A DNA stretch of 64,000 nucleotides from Heterobilharzia americana (GCA_944470555.2 OX104127.1:151667776-151731775); one strand, 5' to 3'. Numbered from the stretch's first letter, positions 35,620 through 48,394 are shown. Program-made: numbers and translations. The notes: generated from the letters alone by a model not told the origin.

Positions 35620-36307
35620 TTAATCCGGATCGTAGCAGAGGAAGTCTCAAAAAGAATTGTATCATCTTATAATGCTGTAGTGTATAATCTTCCCGACCAT
35701 ATCCCAGCATATCACTTATGTCTATGACTTATGTCTACAAGCATGCAGTATTCCATTGGTCCAGTATCATGTCAGGTTAAGGAAGATATCAAACGACAGC
35801 ACTTGCCCACTTCTTTTCAAGTTTAACTGCGTCAGGCATGCTAAACTCTTCATAGAATCTGGCAAGTCTATTAGTGCTCATACCTCCTATAGAAGTGCTA
35901 AAATCACTGAAGATTTAACACCGTGCCAACGTCGAAGTCGCAGGTTTCATTTAGAACACCCGCTTGATGACAGGGAAAGTAGGCCTGCTACTCATCTCAC
36001 GAGTGAGCAAGTAGACCAAAATGTAGGCGTAAGTCCGGTTGACTCATCCACGACCTCAACTTTTTGTCATCCCACAAGGGTAAACAGTCAGGTGACGTTA
36101 GGCTTAGTTGATCTAGGTCTATCGAGTTCAAATGTTATCTCCCCGAAGAAACATCGTAGTGGTGACATAAATAAGGCCACCATGAACGAAAAGTTCAATA
36201 ATCCAGCCCTATCCGCTGAGGGCCCTACCCACAACTGCCTCTCCATTGAGACCCACTCAAGCAATAGCGAACATATGAACTCACATAAGGATATTATTGC
36301 CTCATAA
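35620..36307 (+). pseudogene. CR1-c ORF1 pseudogene (RRM-like domain)
   Basis: Frames around 35625-35720 read VSKRIVSSYNAVVYNLPDHIP, the first strand of an RRM-like ORF1 domain. After a shift, the frame from 35756 reads VRLRKISNDSTCPLLFKFN, RHAKLFIESGK and ITEDLTPCQRRSRR, the closing strands and basic tail typical of CR1 ORF1. The rest (to 36307) is Ser/Thr-rich linker. At least one frameshift lies between the halves. Confidence 0.7.
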
Positions 36308-37429
36308 ACCAATATTTTGTCTTTTACACAACCCAAGTTGAAATCAGGAGATCAACCGAAAGTGTCCCCACGTCATGCTTTCTCTAAGTCTAGGACGGCC
36401 GATATTCCAACTGCAAGCACATCAGCGCGTCCCTGGTGCAATGTGTACACGAGCTTCAACAAGCCAAAGTTATTTGGTAAATATAAACCACCACCGACAA
36501 TAACTGACCACATTTCTCACAACTGTGACTAACTTGCCCCCCAGCTACAGCCAGACAGTAAAGCCACTCTTTTGTGAAGTAAACCATCTTATCATAGAGA
36601 CAATAGGCAGTTTCAGGCCAAGAATCGTCACATAAGACCATTTGACTCTAAGTCCTTTGCAAAGAGCAACAATGATCGTTTAGTCGTTGGACAACCTCCG
36701 TCTGAACCTAACTTCAGTGATCATTATGACGATACCAGTGTGTTTGCTAAAGCAGCATCAACACCTCCAAAAACGCAGAATCGAAAACTGTTTACAAGGA
36801 AAACATTATTCGGTCTGTGAACTAAGCTATCGCCAAACACCTGCTCTGAATCCCCTTATGGTAGGCAAAAGTAGCCAGTATACTCAATTCACCACTGAAT
36901 GTAACCACAATAACTATGTGACACATATTCTTGAACCCATTAAAAGCTTGCAGACATAGCAACAGAATTTTTGGCGACTTCAAGAGTTGGTGGCACCTTT
37001 AATACGCCAGATGATCCAGTTAGTCTCCAGCTACGTGTTGTACGAGACCACAAAAAGTCACTGGGAACCGAACGGTATCATGCCTTCTTCGCATTCGCCA
37101 GGTTGACATCTACACCGAGCACTGGTAGTAAAAATAGAGACGCCCTGATCCTTGACCCTAGTGTATGTGTTAGAAAAGTGCCACATGACCACGAATTATC
37201 CGAGCAGCTCAGTCTCTCTTTCTCAATCATCCGATCTGCTTAAGGTTGATGTTGAATCGACCAATGTGTCTAACGCAACCGTCTCCATATTGAACTTTCC
37301 CATACCACTTCCTTTTAATGTTGGCGCAAATCATCCACCCTATACCTCACAACTTGTCTGTGGCCGGTACTCTATGCCTCCTAACGACAGTCAGCTGTTC
37401 TTCCAGGATATTTGTAGTTGCTGTCATCT

Positions 37430-39854
37430 GTTACGGGGTTCATTTTCTGTGTACCTTATAAACGCCCGGTCAATCTGCAATGAGGTGTCTAGTTTGGCCT
37501 TACTTGCGTTGTTATTCTCCCTTTCAATCATTATGATAATTGAGGCATGGTGCACCCCAAATATTTCTGGCTCGAGCATTTGCCTTGACAACTACACACT
37601 TTTTCGTGGCGATAGGACATGTGGCCGTGGGGGTGGTTGTCTCATGTATGTCAGTTCATCTATAAATTCCATGCAGTGCGACATCGCGAGCTAAGAATTG
37701 TAAGAGATTCTGTCTGGGCTATTTCGAAGCCCGCTAGCTGCCTATTCTTCCTTTACAGGTGAGTGTATCGTCCTCCTTATTCTAATTCCGAGTATGACAA
37801 CCCGTTGTCAGAAGCCCTTAGGTTTATTGCCTCCATGCTATTTTCAGGAAAGATATATGCGGAGACTAACATGCCAGAAATCTCTTGATGCCCTACAAAG
37901 GCTCCCAGACAATAAGAATCTTTCGTCCACTGTCTTGAGTCTGACGGGTGGCTTCAATATGTTCGAAGTCCTACTAGACTACATAATGTTTTGGACTTAA
38001 TTTTCGCTAACAATCTCATTCCTTCTATTGTACATATCGGCCACCGATTCCCAGGAAGTGACCATAACATTGTAGTTTTTGGCTTAAATTGTGAGTCCAC
38101 TGTTAACCCTAAAAGACGGCTAATACAGTACAGAAACTACCGTGACATTGACTGGAAGGACTTTCAGTTTCCACTAAGGTGTTTAGATTGGGAAGATTAC
38201 TTTACCAGTACGTCTATGGAAGCACCGATAAGCGTTTTTTGTCTTAACTTATTCAATAATCGTGGTTATTTTGCATCAGAAAAGAACATTAAGTCTATGA
38301 TCCCGAAAACGCTGTTTGTTCCAACTCCCCTTCGAAGTCGACTTTGGAAACATGCTACCCGTTTTCATAGGCGACATGACTTTTCTTCACTAGTCACGAT
38401 GTCTAACATTTGTGCTTATGCTGATGCTCTACGCGTACATGAAGCCGTCGGACAGGGACGTCAAGCTCTATCTTCTGGCAATGAGGAATCTCTAACAAAG
38501 ATTCTCAAGTCCAGACTGAAACCATCTAAATCCAAAACGACCAGATGCAATGTTAGTAACGGTCAGATGCACGATGACCGTAAGCAAATTGTGGAGATTT
38601 TCAGTAACCACTTTGCTGCCTCGGTAACAATGAGAGTAATGAATTTCGGTTAGGATAGTCAGCAGCACCTTCTTCTAAGGTCCAAAGCATAAGGTTTACA
38701 GTACAAAATATTTCTGCGGCGATTAACACTCTAAAACTTCGTTTTACTGATGGTCCAGATGGGTTACCTGCTGTTGTCATTAAAAACGGAGGTGAAGACA
38801 TACCTCTGTTGCTTCTGAAGTTATTTTCTGCGTCACTCAATAGTTCATGTTACCCCTCCATCTGGAAAACTACCTATGTCATCCCCACTCATAAATCTGG
38901 ACCAACTGCACATTTGGATAATTACCGTCCGATTAATCTCACGTCAGTGGTTTCCAGAGTCATGGAGAAAATTATAAAGAATAGTGTAGTGGATTACCTA
39001 CTCGATAACAACTTATTATCGACTTCGCAGCATGGGTTCCTAAAAACCAGATCCTGTGACACCTGCATGCTAGATTATCTTGAATACATCACACGAAGGC
39101 GTGACCGGGGCTTTTTTGTTGCTGTACTGTTTTCGACTTCAAGAAAGCTTTTGATAAAGTGTCCCACCAGAGACTGCTCATGAAGCTCAGGTCATTTGGT
39201 GTGGAAAGCCCCTTACATAACTGGTTTGCATCACTCCTTCATGAATGCTCTCAGATGGTTAAATTAAACGATTGCCTTCCCTGCCCTCTACCAATTACAA
39301 GTGGTGTGGTACGAAAAAGTGTTCTTCGTCCACTTCTCTTTCTCATGTATAATAGTGACATATGTAAGGTGATTAGACATGGAAACCATATCTTTATGCT
39401 GACGGCCCGAAGATTGTTTACAGTTTCCAGTGTGGTGCAATTACTGAAGGTCTGTCAGCAGCTCAAGCAGATTCAAATAATCTACTTGAGTGGAGTCAGA
39501 AGTGGCAACTTGGATTCAACCATAAAAAATATGGAATTCTATACCTCGGAAAGTATTATCCTATCAGCAAGCTATCCGTAGGAGATCATGAAATTCAAGT
39601 ACTCAATAAGGTTTGCGACCTGGGCGTCCAATATTCTGGTAACCTTAACTTCAGTGAGCATGTCACAGCTATCGCCTCTAAAGCCAGAAGATTACCAGGT
39701 TTCCTTCTTAAGAGCTTCTATACAAAAGGGGCCAAACTTGCCCTTTTTAAGTTGTGTTAGATCGATATTGGAATATGGCTCATTCTGTTTTTCTAACATG
39801 GACAAAACTGACAGATCACAACTTGAATACGTCCAAAGAAGTTTCACCAGATGA
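37430..39854 (+). pseudogene. CR1-c endonuclease-RT pseudogene
   Basis: Endonuclease: LINARSICNEVSSLALL, IEAWCTP (catalytic Glu), YTLFRGDR...GRGGGC (37152-37694 frame), then DLIFANNL and RFPGSDHNIV (37991-38653 frame). RT: TDGPDGLPAVVIKNG (about 38745), YPSIWKTTYVIPTHK, DNYRPINLTSVVSRVMEKI and SQHGFLKTRSCDTCMLDYL (38809-39183), and a broken motif A. At about 39385 the sequence reads C-A-Y-L-Y-A-D-G rather than FADD after frame correction, so the active site also appears damaged. Palm and thumb pieces follow to 39854. Confidence 0.75.
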
Positions 39855-40330
39855 TTATTGGGTTACGCTGGCAATGTAGACTACATGGATAGGTGCACTA
39901 TACTGTCCACTGAACCGCTATGGAAACGGCGCCTAAGAAACAACTTAGTTCTCCTATACAAAACTTTGCATGGTCCGTCAGACTGTCCGTCCCCACCCGC
40001 TTGAAGATATGTGCAGCAGTGTGACCTTAGAAATCATACACTGACGTTGTCAAAGATGCAATAAACAGGTCAGATGTAAATTCTTTACTACGTATTACAG
40101 CTTGATCTGGAATAGGCTCTCCACAGCTGTACGCAGCAGCACCTCTGTGTCGCAGTTTAAGTGCCTTATCAACTTGCCTTTGGGTTCAAATGATATCTAC
40201 AGTCTGTTCGTAGGCAGGCGCCTTTCAGAAGAGGTACTCAGAGATGGCCCTGTGGGACCCTAGTGTCTCCAAGGTAGTGAAATTGATAGTAACTTAAGAA
40301 TAGATATAGGTGGAGTCTCTCTCTATGGCC

Positions 40331-41055
40331 TATTCAATGAATTGAATAGCTCTAAATTTGGAACGATGAGAACAGTGTGAATCAGGCAGTTTCCCCTCCG
40401 TTGTATAGGCGGTACCATCGAAGCGGGTAAACAGCATACTCGCCCGACTTAAAACGACGTCGAAATCCACCTATTTGTACTGCCAGAAAGTCTGTCCTCA
40501 GAATCCCCCGCAAACGTCTATTCATCATATTGTCTTATTTCCCATGCACTAAGACTCCCATTAATTCACTTCTTTATGCTCAGACTTACTTAGTATTCAG
40601 AGGCCTCTGCATACGCCCGCATGCATGACAACTACGTATTCCTTGTCTTTTACATTCTCAATTAGACATGTCGACTGATATGCTCCACCGTCCAGACAAA
40701 TAGTAGCAGTGCTATACTTTGTGTTTATAGTGCATAAAAGTCAGACTACTATCTCGCCATAGTTTATTACAGAAAAGAAAGACAATTGTCGTGCAACGAC
40801 TTTTAAATCTACATCTGATCTCTCTTTCTTTGGTTACTCTTTCCATATCTTGTTTCTCGTTGACTTAAGTAGGCAATAAATTGTTCCATACCCATGTTTC
40901 TTTTTCTTTCTCGTAGGAAGTTTCACAATGGAACCGCTGCATACTCATTAATTTGACGGTTCACCTCAAATTTATGGCTCCAATTGGGATTGCTCCTAGA
41001 AATGTTGGTATTACATGCTGTTTGTATCCAAACATGCAGACTCTTCGACTAGTAG
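40331..41055. other. Unclassified spacer before the LTR element
   Basis: Pyrimidine-rich, with no recognised repeat or gene. Confidence 0.35.
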
Positions 41056-41059
41056 CACC

Positions 41060-41403
41060 TGTAACGTCGCACACTTCCCCAAAATTAATAGCCTAGGGTT
41101 TGACGACTTTCGACATTGATGCTGACCTTGATAGTTTAACTGGACTCGCTAAGCTGAAGGCACCCGGTCAAGCATCCTCGCCATTTGGCACGCTGTCGTG
41201 TTACGTTGCACTGCTCGTATTCGACTCTCTAGCCAGTTAGTTGGAACGCATCGGTATTTTGGCACAACCATCCAAATATACTATTCCATCCGACTACGCT
41301 ATCGTGTTCTTCCTTGGTCTCGTATTCGTGGGTATATAACAAGTTCGAATAATTAGTGATTGGTCTTTGCGTCTGTCAAGTTCGCACCAGGACAAATCCT
41401 AAA
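41060..41403 (+). repeat. 5' LTR (344 bp)
   Basis: Begins TGTAACGTCGCACAC and ends CAAATCCTAAA. A TATATA box lies at 41333-41338, about 70 nt before the LTR end. It aligns without indels with 43516-43859. Confidence 0.92.
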
Positions 41404-41404
41404 T

Positions 41405-41423
41405 TGGTGAGCCCGACGTGATC
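41405..41423 (+). promoter_or_regulatory. Primer-binding site, tRNA-Trp type
   Basis: TGGTGAGCCCGACGTGATC, directly after the 5' LTR, resembles the complement of the tRNA-Trp 3' end described for CsRn1-clade elements. AATTGGTGAG is repeated at 41452-41461. Confidence 0.75.
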
Positions 41424-41532
41424 ACATATCCCGACCAATAACAAATATTGAATTGGTGAGCCTGTTCCATTTTATATTTGTTTATTGTTTTCATTTCGAT
41501 AACATTTATATATCCATTTACTACACTTTCTC

Positions 41533-42371
41533 ATGTCCGACCACACTCCCAAGCTTATTCGTATTAAGCCGACTACGAACACGATCCAACTCGTGCCATA
41601 TTGGCCAGACAATGCAGAAACATGGTTTCTGTATGCCGAGGCAGATTTTCGAGAACAGGGTGTCTCAGATCCTCATTCTCGATTTCTTGCTGTCATACGT
41701 TCACTACCGCGAGAATTAAACAGGTATGTTACAGCACACATGTTTAATCCTGAAGTAAGTGACCCTTATGCACTTCTTAAGGCCGCACTCTTGAAGAAAA
41801 GCGATCTCACAGATCGCCAGCGTCTAGACGAATTGCTTCGTAACATCGAGCTAGGCAGCAACTCAGCTACTGAAGTCCTCGCACGCATGCGAGAAGTAAT
41901 CGGCGCACGAACATTCGACGATGGTCTCTTCCGAGAACTATTTCTCTCGAAACTACCACAACCGGTGCAAACCGTGTTGGTGACACTGCAGTCAGTCCCA
42001 CTCGATGACCTGGCAGCCTCAGCAGATAAAATACTGGAGATTTCTAGCAGACCCGTCTCCAACGTATATTCTGTCTGCGACAAACCAGAGAGCCAGGATT
42101 CAGAGGTGACCAAGCTGTGCAACTCTGTAAACGGTTGCTACGATCTCGAAGTCCTAGCTCACGTAGCACTTCACAGAAACGCACCTTGGCGCATCGCAGC
42201 AAGTCGCGTGGTAGCCCCAAAACTAAACCTAACAGGGTGGAAAACCCTGAATGGTGCTGGTTTCATAACACTTACGGAGACGAAGCCAGAAAATGTCGGA
42301 AACCATGCCGTTTTAAGAAGGACACAAACTCGGGAAACGGTCACGCCGGCACGTGCTCACGGCAACCGTAG
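41533..42371 (+). pseudogene. gag: gag with one frameshift; CHCC zinc finger
   Basis: Capsid region from ATG 41533: LVPYWPDNAETWFLYAEADF near residues 20-40, then LNRYVTAHMFNP, RQRLDELLRN and LVTLQSVPLDDLAASADKIL, a standard gypsy Gag core. Near 42110-42125 the coding frame moves: the basic, Ser/Arg-rich nucleocapsid continues in a second frame (42117-42371) and carries the clade-specific CHCC finger in WCWFHNTYGDEARKCRKPC (C-x2-H-x9-C-x3-C). Normal Gag is one ORF, so this is a lesion. Protease follows in the -1 frame with a small overlap, as expected for programmed Gag-Pol frameshifting in this clade. Confidence 0.85.
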
Positions 42372-43153
42372 CCGGCGGAAACAGCCGTTTGCTCTACGTC
42401 ACCGACATTAAAACGAAAGTCCGCTACCTCGTCGACACCGGCGCAGAAGTTAGCGTTCTTCCAGCAACGACAAAGGAGCGTCATCACGACCCATCCTTCA
42501 ATCTTCAAGCAGCCAACGGCAAGGCAATCGCGACATTCGGGAGACAGTATGCCTACCTCAACTTAGGTTTACGTAAACCTATCCACTGGATCTTCCTCCT
42601 TGCTGACGTCTCTATGCCCATCATTGGCATAGATTTGCTAAACCATTACGATCTACTCGTAGATGCTCGCCGTCGACGACTGATAGATAACAACACAAAG
42701 TTATCTATTGGCGGCACCACCTATGTAGGTCCGAGTTTAGCCATCGTTAGAACCAAACAATCAGGCGACGCGTCCTACCAAGCAGTTTTGGAGAAATATC
42801 CAGAGTTGCAGCAACCGAAGCACACTCTTCCGTGCATAACCAGCAATGTTATGCATCACGTCACAACCACAGGTCCACCTGTGGCATCCAAAGCGCGCCG
42901 TTTAGCCCCCGATAAGCTCAAAACGGCGAAGAGTGAATTCGACCACATGCTCGAACTGGGCATTATCAGACCGTCAAACAGTCCTTGGGCATCGCCATTG
43001 CACATGGTTCCCAAAAAGGATAGCAACGACTGGCGTCCAACCGGTGATTACCGAAGGCTTAACGCCAAAACAACTCCGGACTGCTACCCGATACCTCAAT
43101 ACAAACCCTCGTACACTTTGCCTTTTTTTATATCAATTTTTATTACCATGTAA
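42353..43153 (+). pseudogene. pol: pol remnant: aspartic protease and N-terminal RT
   Basis: The retropepsin active site reads [11 protein letters not shown] (about 42429-42463), with the flap and IIGIDLL strand (about 42618-42640) intact. RT begins at about 42890 with a conserved run including [42 protein letters not shown] and PDCYPIP, and then stops matching at about 43105, where the deletion or AT-rich replacement begins. The frame closes at 43153. The catalytic palm (YxDD), RNase H and integrase are missing. Confidence 0.88.
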
Positions 43154-43276
43154 TGAAACTTTAAAAAAACGGTGAAGATAAGCGTAAATTTTTATTTTTC
43201 GATATGTTTATACATAAATAATTCTCATTTTTACGAAACGTTTTCGTGGTATTAAAGACTTTTATTTATATTCCAG
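43105..43276 (+). other. AT-rich block replacing most of pol
   Basis: Composition changes sharply from the surrounding element. The block ends TTTATATTCCAG, an intron-like acceptor with a polypyrimidine-like run, just before GTGCAACGAGC, where element-like composition returns. It could be filler DNA, a captured fragment or an intron-like segment. Confidence 0.5.
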
Positions 43277-43500
43277 GTGCAACGAGCACTGGACGGAACG
43301 TCAAAAGGAACTGATGACCGCGACCGACGTCCAATTCATTTATTGTATTTTATTATTTAATTGCCACGACACCCTAGAATAAGTTCAGACAACCAGGGGC
43401 CACTTCACGCAGTGAGCCCATCGGAAGAGTTTTACCAGTGGAGAAACCACTGGGTTTTTACTTCCGGCTGGTATCGTCTTAGGGTCCTCACGAACCCACT

Positions 43501-43510
43501 AGGGGGGGAG
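43501..43510 (+). promoter_or_regulatory. Polypurine tract
   Basis: AGGGGGGGAG lies 5 nt before the 3' LTR, the priming site for plus-strand DNA. Confidence 0.85.
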
Positions 43511-43515
43511 TGATC

Positions 43516-43859
43516 TGTAGCGTCACACACTTCCCCAAAATCAATAGCCTAGGGTTTGACGACTTTCGACATTGATGCTGACCTTGATAGTTTAACTGGA
43601 CTCGCTAAGCTGAAGGCACCCGGTCAAGCATCCTCGCCATTTGGCACGCTGTCGTGTTACGTTGCATTGCTCGTATTCGACTCTCTAGCCAGTTAGTTGG
43701 AACGCATCGGTATTTTGGCACAACCATCCAAATATACTATTCCATCCGACTACGCTATCGTGTTCTTCCTTGGTCTCGTATTCGTGGGTATATAACAAGT
43801 CCGAATAATTAGTGATTGGTCTTTGCGTCTGTCAAGTTCGCAGCGGGACAAATTCTAAA
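43516..43859 (+). repeat. 3' LTR (344 bp)
   Basis: TGTAGCGTCACACAC...ACAAATTCTAAA, colinear with the 5' LTR; about 8 substitutions, no indel. TATATA at 43789-43794. Confidence 0.92.
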
Positions 43860-43899
43860 CACCCACTCACCTCAAAGAGAAAAGAACCGAAACTGACCT

Positions 43900-45210
43900 C
43901 ATAAGAAGCGCCAACCTTGAAGCATATTAAATTGTCTGATGATGAGACCTTACGCTTCGTGGGCTGCAAAATGAGAACAGTTTCTGGACAGAGTCATAAC
44001 TTTAGCTCAATTTATCCCTGTGAATTTATTTCCAATGGCACTGAACCAAACAATCATCACATGATTCATGATACCCATGTGGCACTGGTTCCAAGCTTTT
44101 TCATAGGTCCATACCATGATTTGAATCTAGTTTTACGCGCTGTCTACAAACAGCAATAACTTATTGACTGTTCGCACCTTTTTAAGCCTTACTATTGTTC
44201 GGCGTTTGATATCCTATGTACGTTTACTGAATATGCCACTCATTAATTGAGGTGTAGAGACCTAATCACGGGTGTCTGCTTAAAGCTCATACTGGGTGAC
44301 GAAGCCCGTGTTATATAGCGAAAGGGTTAGTATCTAATATTTTTAGCCAGCAATAGTGGAATAACTGCATCCTGGCAGACTATGTATAATGTATCAGTGT
44401 GTCCTTTCTTACTTTTCTCAGACACAAAAACAACAATAACTCTCAGATGTTGCCTGTACAAATGGCATGTGTTCATATAATTTATTGTTGGAAATATTAT
44501 TATCATTACTACTATTATTACTACTTTGTCTTGCATGAATCCATCTAACAGAAGTCGATTAACAGCCAATGTATCTCCTAGTCAATGCTGCATATTTTAA
44601 TGTGAAATCTATGAAGTTTTACACGTGTAATATTCACCACTATTGAATGACGATTCTTCCAGTCCTCAATTCCTTGCACCACAACAAATATTTTCAGTAT
44701 TATCATCCTGAATTGCTGGGAAAGATAACACTTGAAGAGTGATAAATGCCAAAACTTAGATATTCACCAGGATAACATAGTTATATGCATACTTACTTGT
44801 TCCCGAAATCATTAAAGTACGTTATTATTGGTCAATCAAGCTATGAACAAAAGAATCTTTGTTAAAATCGACGTTTATCCGACCAAAAACTGGGTTTTTC
44901 AGATGGGTAAGTCATGTCGAATGCTCATAACGCAAGCACTGAATACTGCGCCGTTTGATGCCACCATAGTGGGAAAAAAAGAATTGTGAGTAGGAATGAT
45001 CTAAACTCAGAACGATGTGTATGTACTGCAAAGTGATATTTTCCTGCTATTTTCACAAATTTTAGACACTCGATATCCTCCTTCTGTACCATTCGAGACT
45101 CCCCAAACCTTTCAGGTTTTTCTACAATTACCAGTTTGATGATACCTGTAAACCGGCCTCTCTCATGTTAAATTCATAACCTGGGAATAAAAATATTTTT
45201 TATTATCTCA
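43900..45210 (+). mobile_element. CR1-d 3' UTR fragment with tail
   Basis: The region 44320-44990 matches 34.1-34.76 kb. The block ending ACCAGTTTGATGATACCTGTAAACCGGCC... (45131-45170) and AATAAAAATATTTTTTATT (45187-45205) is the inverted match of the 8.05-8.11 kb tail. The target context is unknown; the LTR element sits just upstream. The 80-codon plus frame at 43917-44159 has no recognised motif. Confidence 0.6.
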
Positions 45211-45379
45211 GCATTCAGTAGGAACAGTTACTCGTTCATCTTACTCAGTGTTCTGCTTGGGTATTCCTTGGAGACCTAAATGGCTATTAATTCATGTGTT
45301 TCCCTAGACGCCTCAGGATGATGTGCACTTAAACGTCACGATTCAAGGGAGTAGGTCAACCACTTGACGAATGACCTTG

Positions 45380-47420
45380 TAGGTGGTTATCAGGTTACAT
45401 CTTTCCCTTCGATAGCTCAGTGTGAATCAGCTGAGTCGCCCAAGGCGTTGAGCGTATGTTTTGTTTGTTGGTCTAGTGACTGACCTTGTCACCCTTCTCC
45501 CTACCTTCGCGAGGGTACCCTCATCTCTCGCTAATGGGGGACGCTATCGTGTTAGGTATCTCTGAATGTGGTCTAACACGGGTCTCGAATATCATGAAAA
45601 ACTAAGCCACCTTCTTAGAAACTACATGATGATAGCGTTCGACTTTACTGACCTCCCCTCATAGTTGACACAAACATCCGGCGTGTCGGAGAAGTCTAGT
45701 CCTGGACTTTCCTCTGTGGATACCCTTCTGGCTTCATACTTGTTGTGGCTACTTTTCATAGCCTCCAGTGTGCGAATAAACATCACCGTGCATTTCTCTA
45801 GGCGGAAGCCTATACCGCCTCCAGCTGGCCAGGACTCCAGACACAGCACACCGTCTTGGAGTTTCCAAGGATTCTCTTCCCTACCTGTTGTTGACATTGG
45901 TAAATGGGGGGATAGACGGGAAGATTCCAGAGGGGAGGTGTTCTACGAATAGTAAAAGTAGGAGAGACCTGAGGATGGCTCCTTGAGAGACTCCTGTTCT
46001 TGCACCCTTTCAGGCTGATGGAACTTCGTTTACTTTAGTACATGACTCTCTATCCCCTCGATATCCTGCAAGCCATGCTAACAGCAGTTCAGTGATACCC
46101 GATTTTGCAAGTTTAGCAGGTGTGGCATAGCATAGGACGCTACCAAAAGCCTAGGGCAATTCCAGAAAGATGTTGTTAACTGGTTCCTTGTCGTATCATC
46201 TGATAGTGCAGTCATTTCGGGCAGTTATCAAGTTTGTGACGCATAACCGTCTGGTTCTGGGACCGTGTTGGGTGGGATGGACGACGTTGCTTCCGTTTGG
46301 ATGATACCAAATAACCCCAGTAACTAGGCTCTCCAGTACCATAGACGACATGGGAGGCAAGACTTTTGGTGTATAATTGCACAGATTTTTTCGGTCCGCT
46401 CCCTTGAAGATTGGTGGATGGACAGCATGCTACCATTCTTTTAGGAGTTTACATACTCCAAAGAGTCCATGAACAGACTACGTATGGCTGCACCTGAAAG
46501 TTTCGCATACACTTGGTTTGACACAATCTTTACGTTCAGCAGCTTTGTATCGCACTGCTGAAACTTCGTTACAATACTGGAAGTTGGTGGTGGATGCACC
46601 ACTGTCACGAGGTGCTCATCTAATCGTCTACTCAACAGTCTCGCTGTCACTGCCGTTCAGCGGTTCTCCACTTGGTCCAGTGATCAGATTCAAACTCTTA
46701 TTCACCGGTCTTCGTTAAGACATAAAGAGATACAGGCGTTTTCAGTTGCGGCCTAGCCATTTGCTCAGGTTGTTCTGGATTTTGTGCCTGTCAATATGAA
46801 CAGTCGTGTTACGTAGTTTGCGTAGCTCCTTGTAGCTAAGAGAGTCTGATTCTTCGTATGGCGTGCGCCACCATTAACATGCCCTCTTTTTTTGGGTTGC
46901 GGGAGTAACCCTAGACTGTTTCTGAGGTGGCCATCTGGTCAATTTTAGAATACTTTCCGACTGCGCTCCAGATTATATTTTCAGCACGTATCCAGTGTTC
47001 GTCTATCGACAGGCGGTGCTATTCCAGTGGCCATGAAGGCAATAGTAGTTCAGTAATCCTTAGCTAGCAGTTCGCCTTTCGGTAAAGGTTCAATAATCGT
47101 TAGTTTCTTCCCAATCATTGAGGAAAATCCCACTAATGCGTGATAGCTTTTGTCCAAGAGTGATTCAACGTCTTTCCTCCACCAAAAGATAGTCATCTGT
47201 CAGAGCGTATTCAAGTTGTGATCCCTTCCCATGCTTTCTTTACGTTTTTCTCTATTAGTACTGCTGCCATAAATGTTTCGAAGTTCCTGTTCAAAAGGCT
47301 TATGTCTACAGCCAACTTCACATCCCGGGTTAGGTGCTGTTGTGTTGTATTCTTCAGTGAGGACTGCTTGGTTAGCAAACTCAGTAATCTGATGTGCATG
47401 TCATCAATCCGTTAAGATTA
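45380..47420 (-). mobile_element. CR1-b-like LINE, heavily decayed
   Basis: Recognisable RT pieces on the minus strand: GFRLEKCTVMF and GLDFSDTPDVCVNYEG (45897-45622), the frameshifted fingers around 46436-46212, and SNQVYAKLS (46650-46441), which corresponds to the RT N-terminal linker. Endonuclease-like remnants extend towards 47420. It faces away from the plus-strand copy at 48.4 kb. Confidence 0.65.
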
Positions 47421-48394
47421 GGAAAAGTTCGGGCCCCCTAAATTTACCTGCACTTTGTAAGGCTGGTACACCAAAGCAACCTATTGCCCAATAATTCGAA
47501 TATCTTGCTGGTGCAAAATTTGCAATCGAGAAATGGAGGGGTTATTCTTAGAAACATAAGGGCCTTGCACACAGAGCCAGAAATCGCCCTTCTTTTTCGC
47601 CGGTCAGCACAACACCTTTGACTGACTACCAGTTTCTTAGGTAGAAGCGTATGGTGGTTTGTTCTGTCCCATTTTTCTCTGACTCTATGTCCTCAACAAA
47701 CATCTTTGCAGTGCCCGGCTGTTCATGCTGTTAGATATCCTCCATTGATTGTAATTCAACACTAACTCACGTAGGCTTGTGAGTGCCTAACACTTTCAAT
47801 GATGATAATAGTAACTGCTTGTGAAAGACGAATTAAGGGGACAGGTGCCTTTACAGACAATATATGAATGTTATTGTTAGCATTGGGGCTGGGAAAATGT
47901 AAAGTATAGGTCGTCACATCACTGGTAGTTTCCTAGAGAATGCGACTGTTTGGATATTATTGATCACAAATTCTAGACAAAAAGAATTTAACCATGAGAA
48001 AAAAAAAGAAAAGTGATAAGACCACCATCTCTTAGTATGAACAACAGCCTAGTAGTAGTAGTTAACCCTCAACTCCTTTCAGTTAGTATAAGTCACATGA
48101 TCAGTAAGAGTACACTGAATATCAGACATTGAGCGTGAGTATGTAAATATTGAGTAACTTTGTGTTGACCATATATGGCATACGAACAGAGTTTTAAATA
48201 CTGGCATGGCCGGGTAAGCACTGAGGACCGGAACCGCATTTGTGTTGTCATGCCATATGTAGCAGTTGTTTGGGTCTGTGTTATTGAAAACAGAGTACCC
48301 TGAATAAATTAAGCTAAGGGTGCAACTTAATCCAGTAACTGTGGTCATAATATGGCGGACGGCATATAAGATTTTTTCGTCGAACACTTCATCG
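47421..48394. other. Unclassified spacer
   Basis: No recognised gene or repeat. Confidence 0.35.

Larger units (their letters stand above)
35540..40330 (+). mobile_element. CR1-c LINE, plus-strand copy, degenerate (ORF1 to RT C-terminus)
   Basis: About 4.8 kb in correct order: ORF1 RRM-like region (about 35620-36000), low-complexity linker, endonuclease (37430-38100), RT (38650-39850) and C-terminus to about 40200. It mirrors the minus-strand copy at 23.7-28.3 kb. The 3' end is uncertain; the LTR element begins 730 bp further on. Confidence 0.8.
41056..43863 (+). mobile_element. CsRn1/Boudicca-clade Ty3/gypsy element, internally deleted
   Basis: Two 344-bp LTRs flank 2.1 kb of internal sequence, bracketed by a 4-bp target duplication CACC (41056-41059 and 43860-43863). 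Internal order: primer site, gag, protease, the first part of RT, an AT-rich block (about 43105-43276), a short 3' region and a polypurine tract. Most of RT, RNase H and integrase are absent, so it could move only if complemented. The LTRs differ at about 8 positions (near 98% identity), implying a fairly recent insertion. The clade assignment rests on the CHCC Gag finger and the tRNA-Trp-like primer site. Confidence 0.9.
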
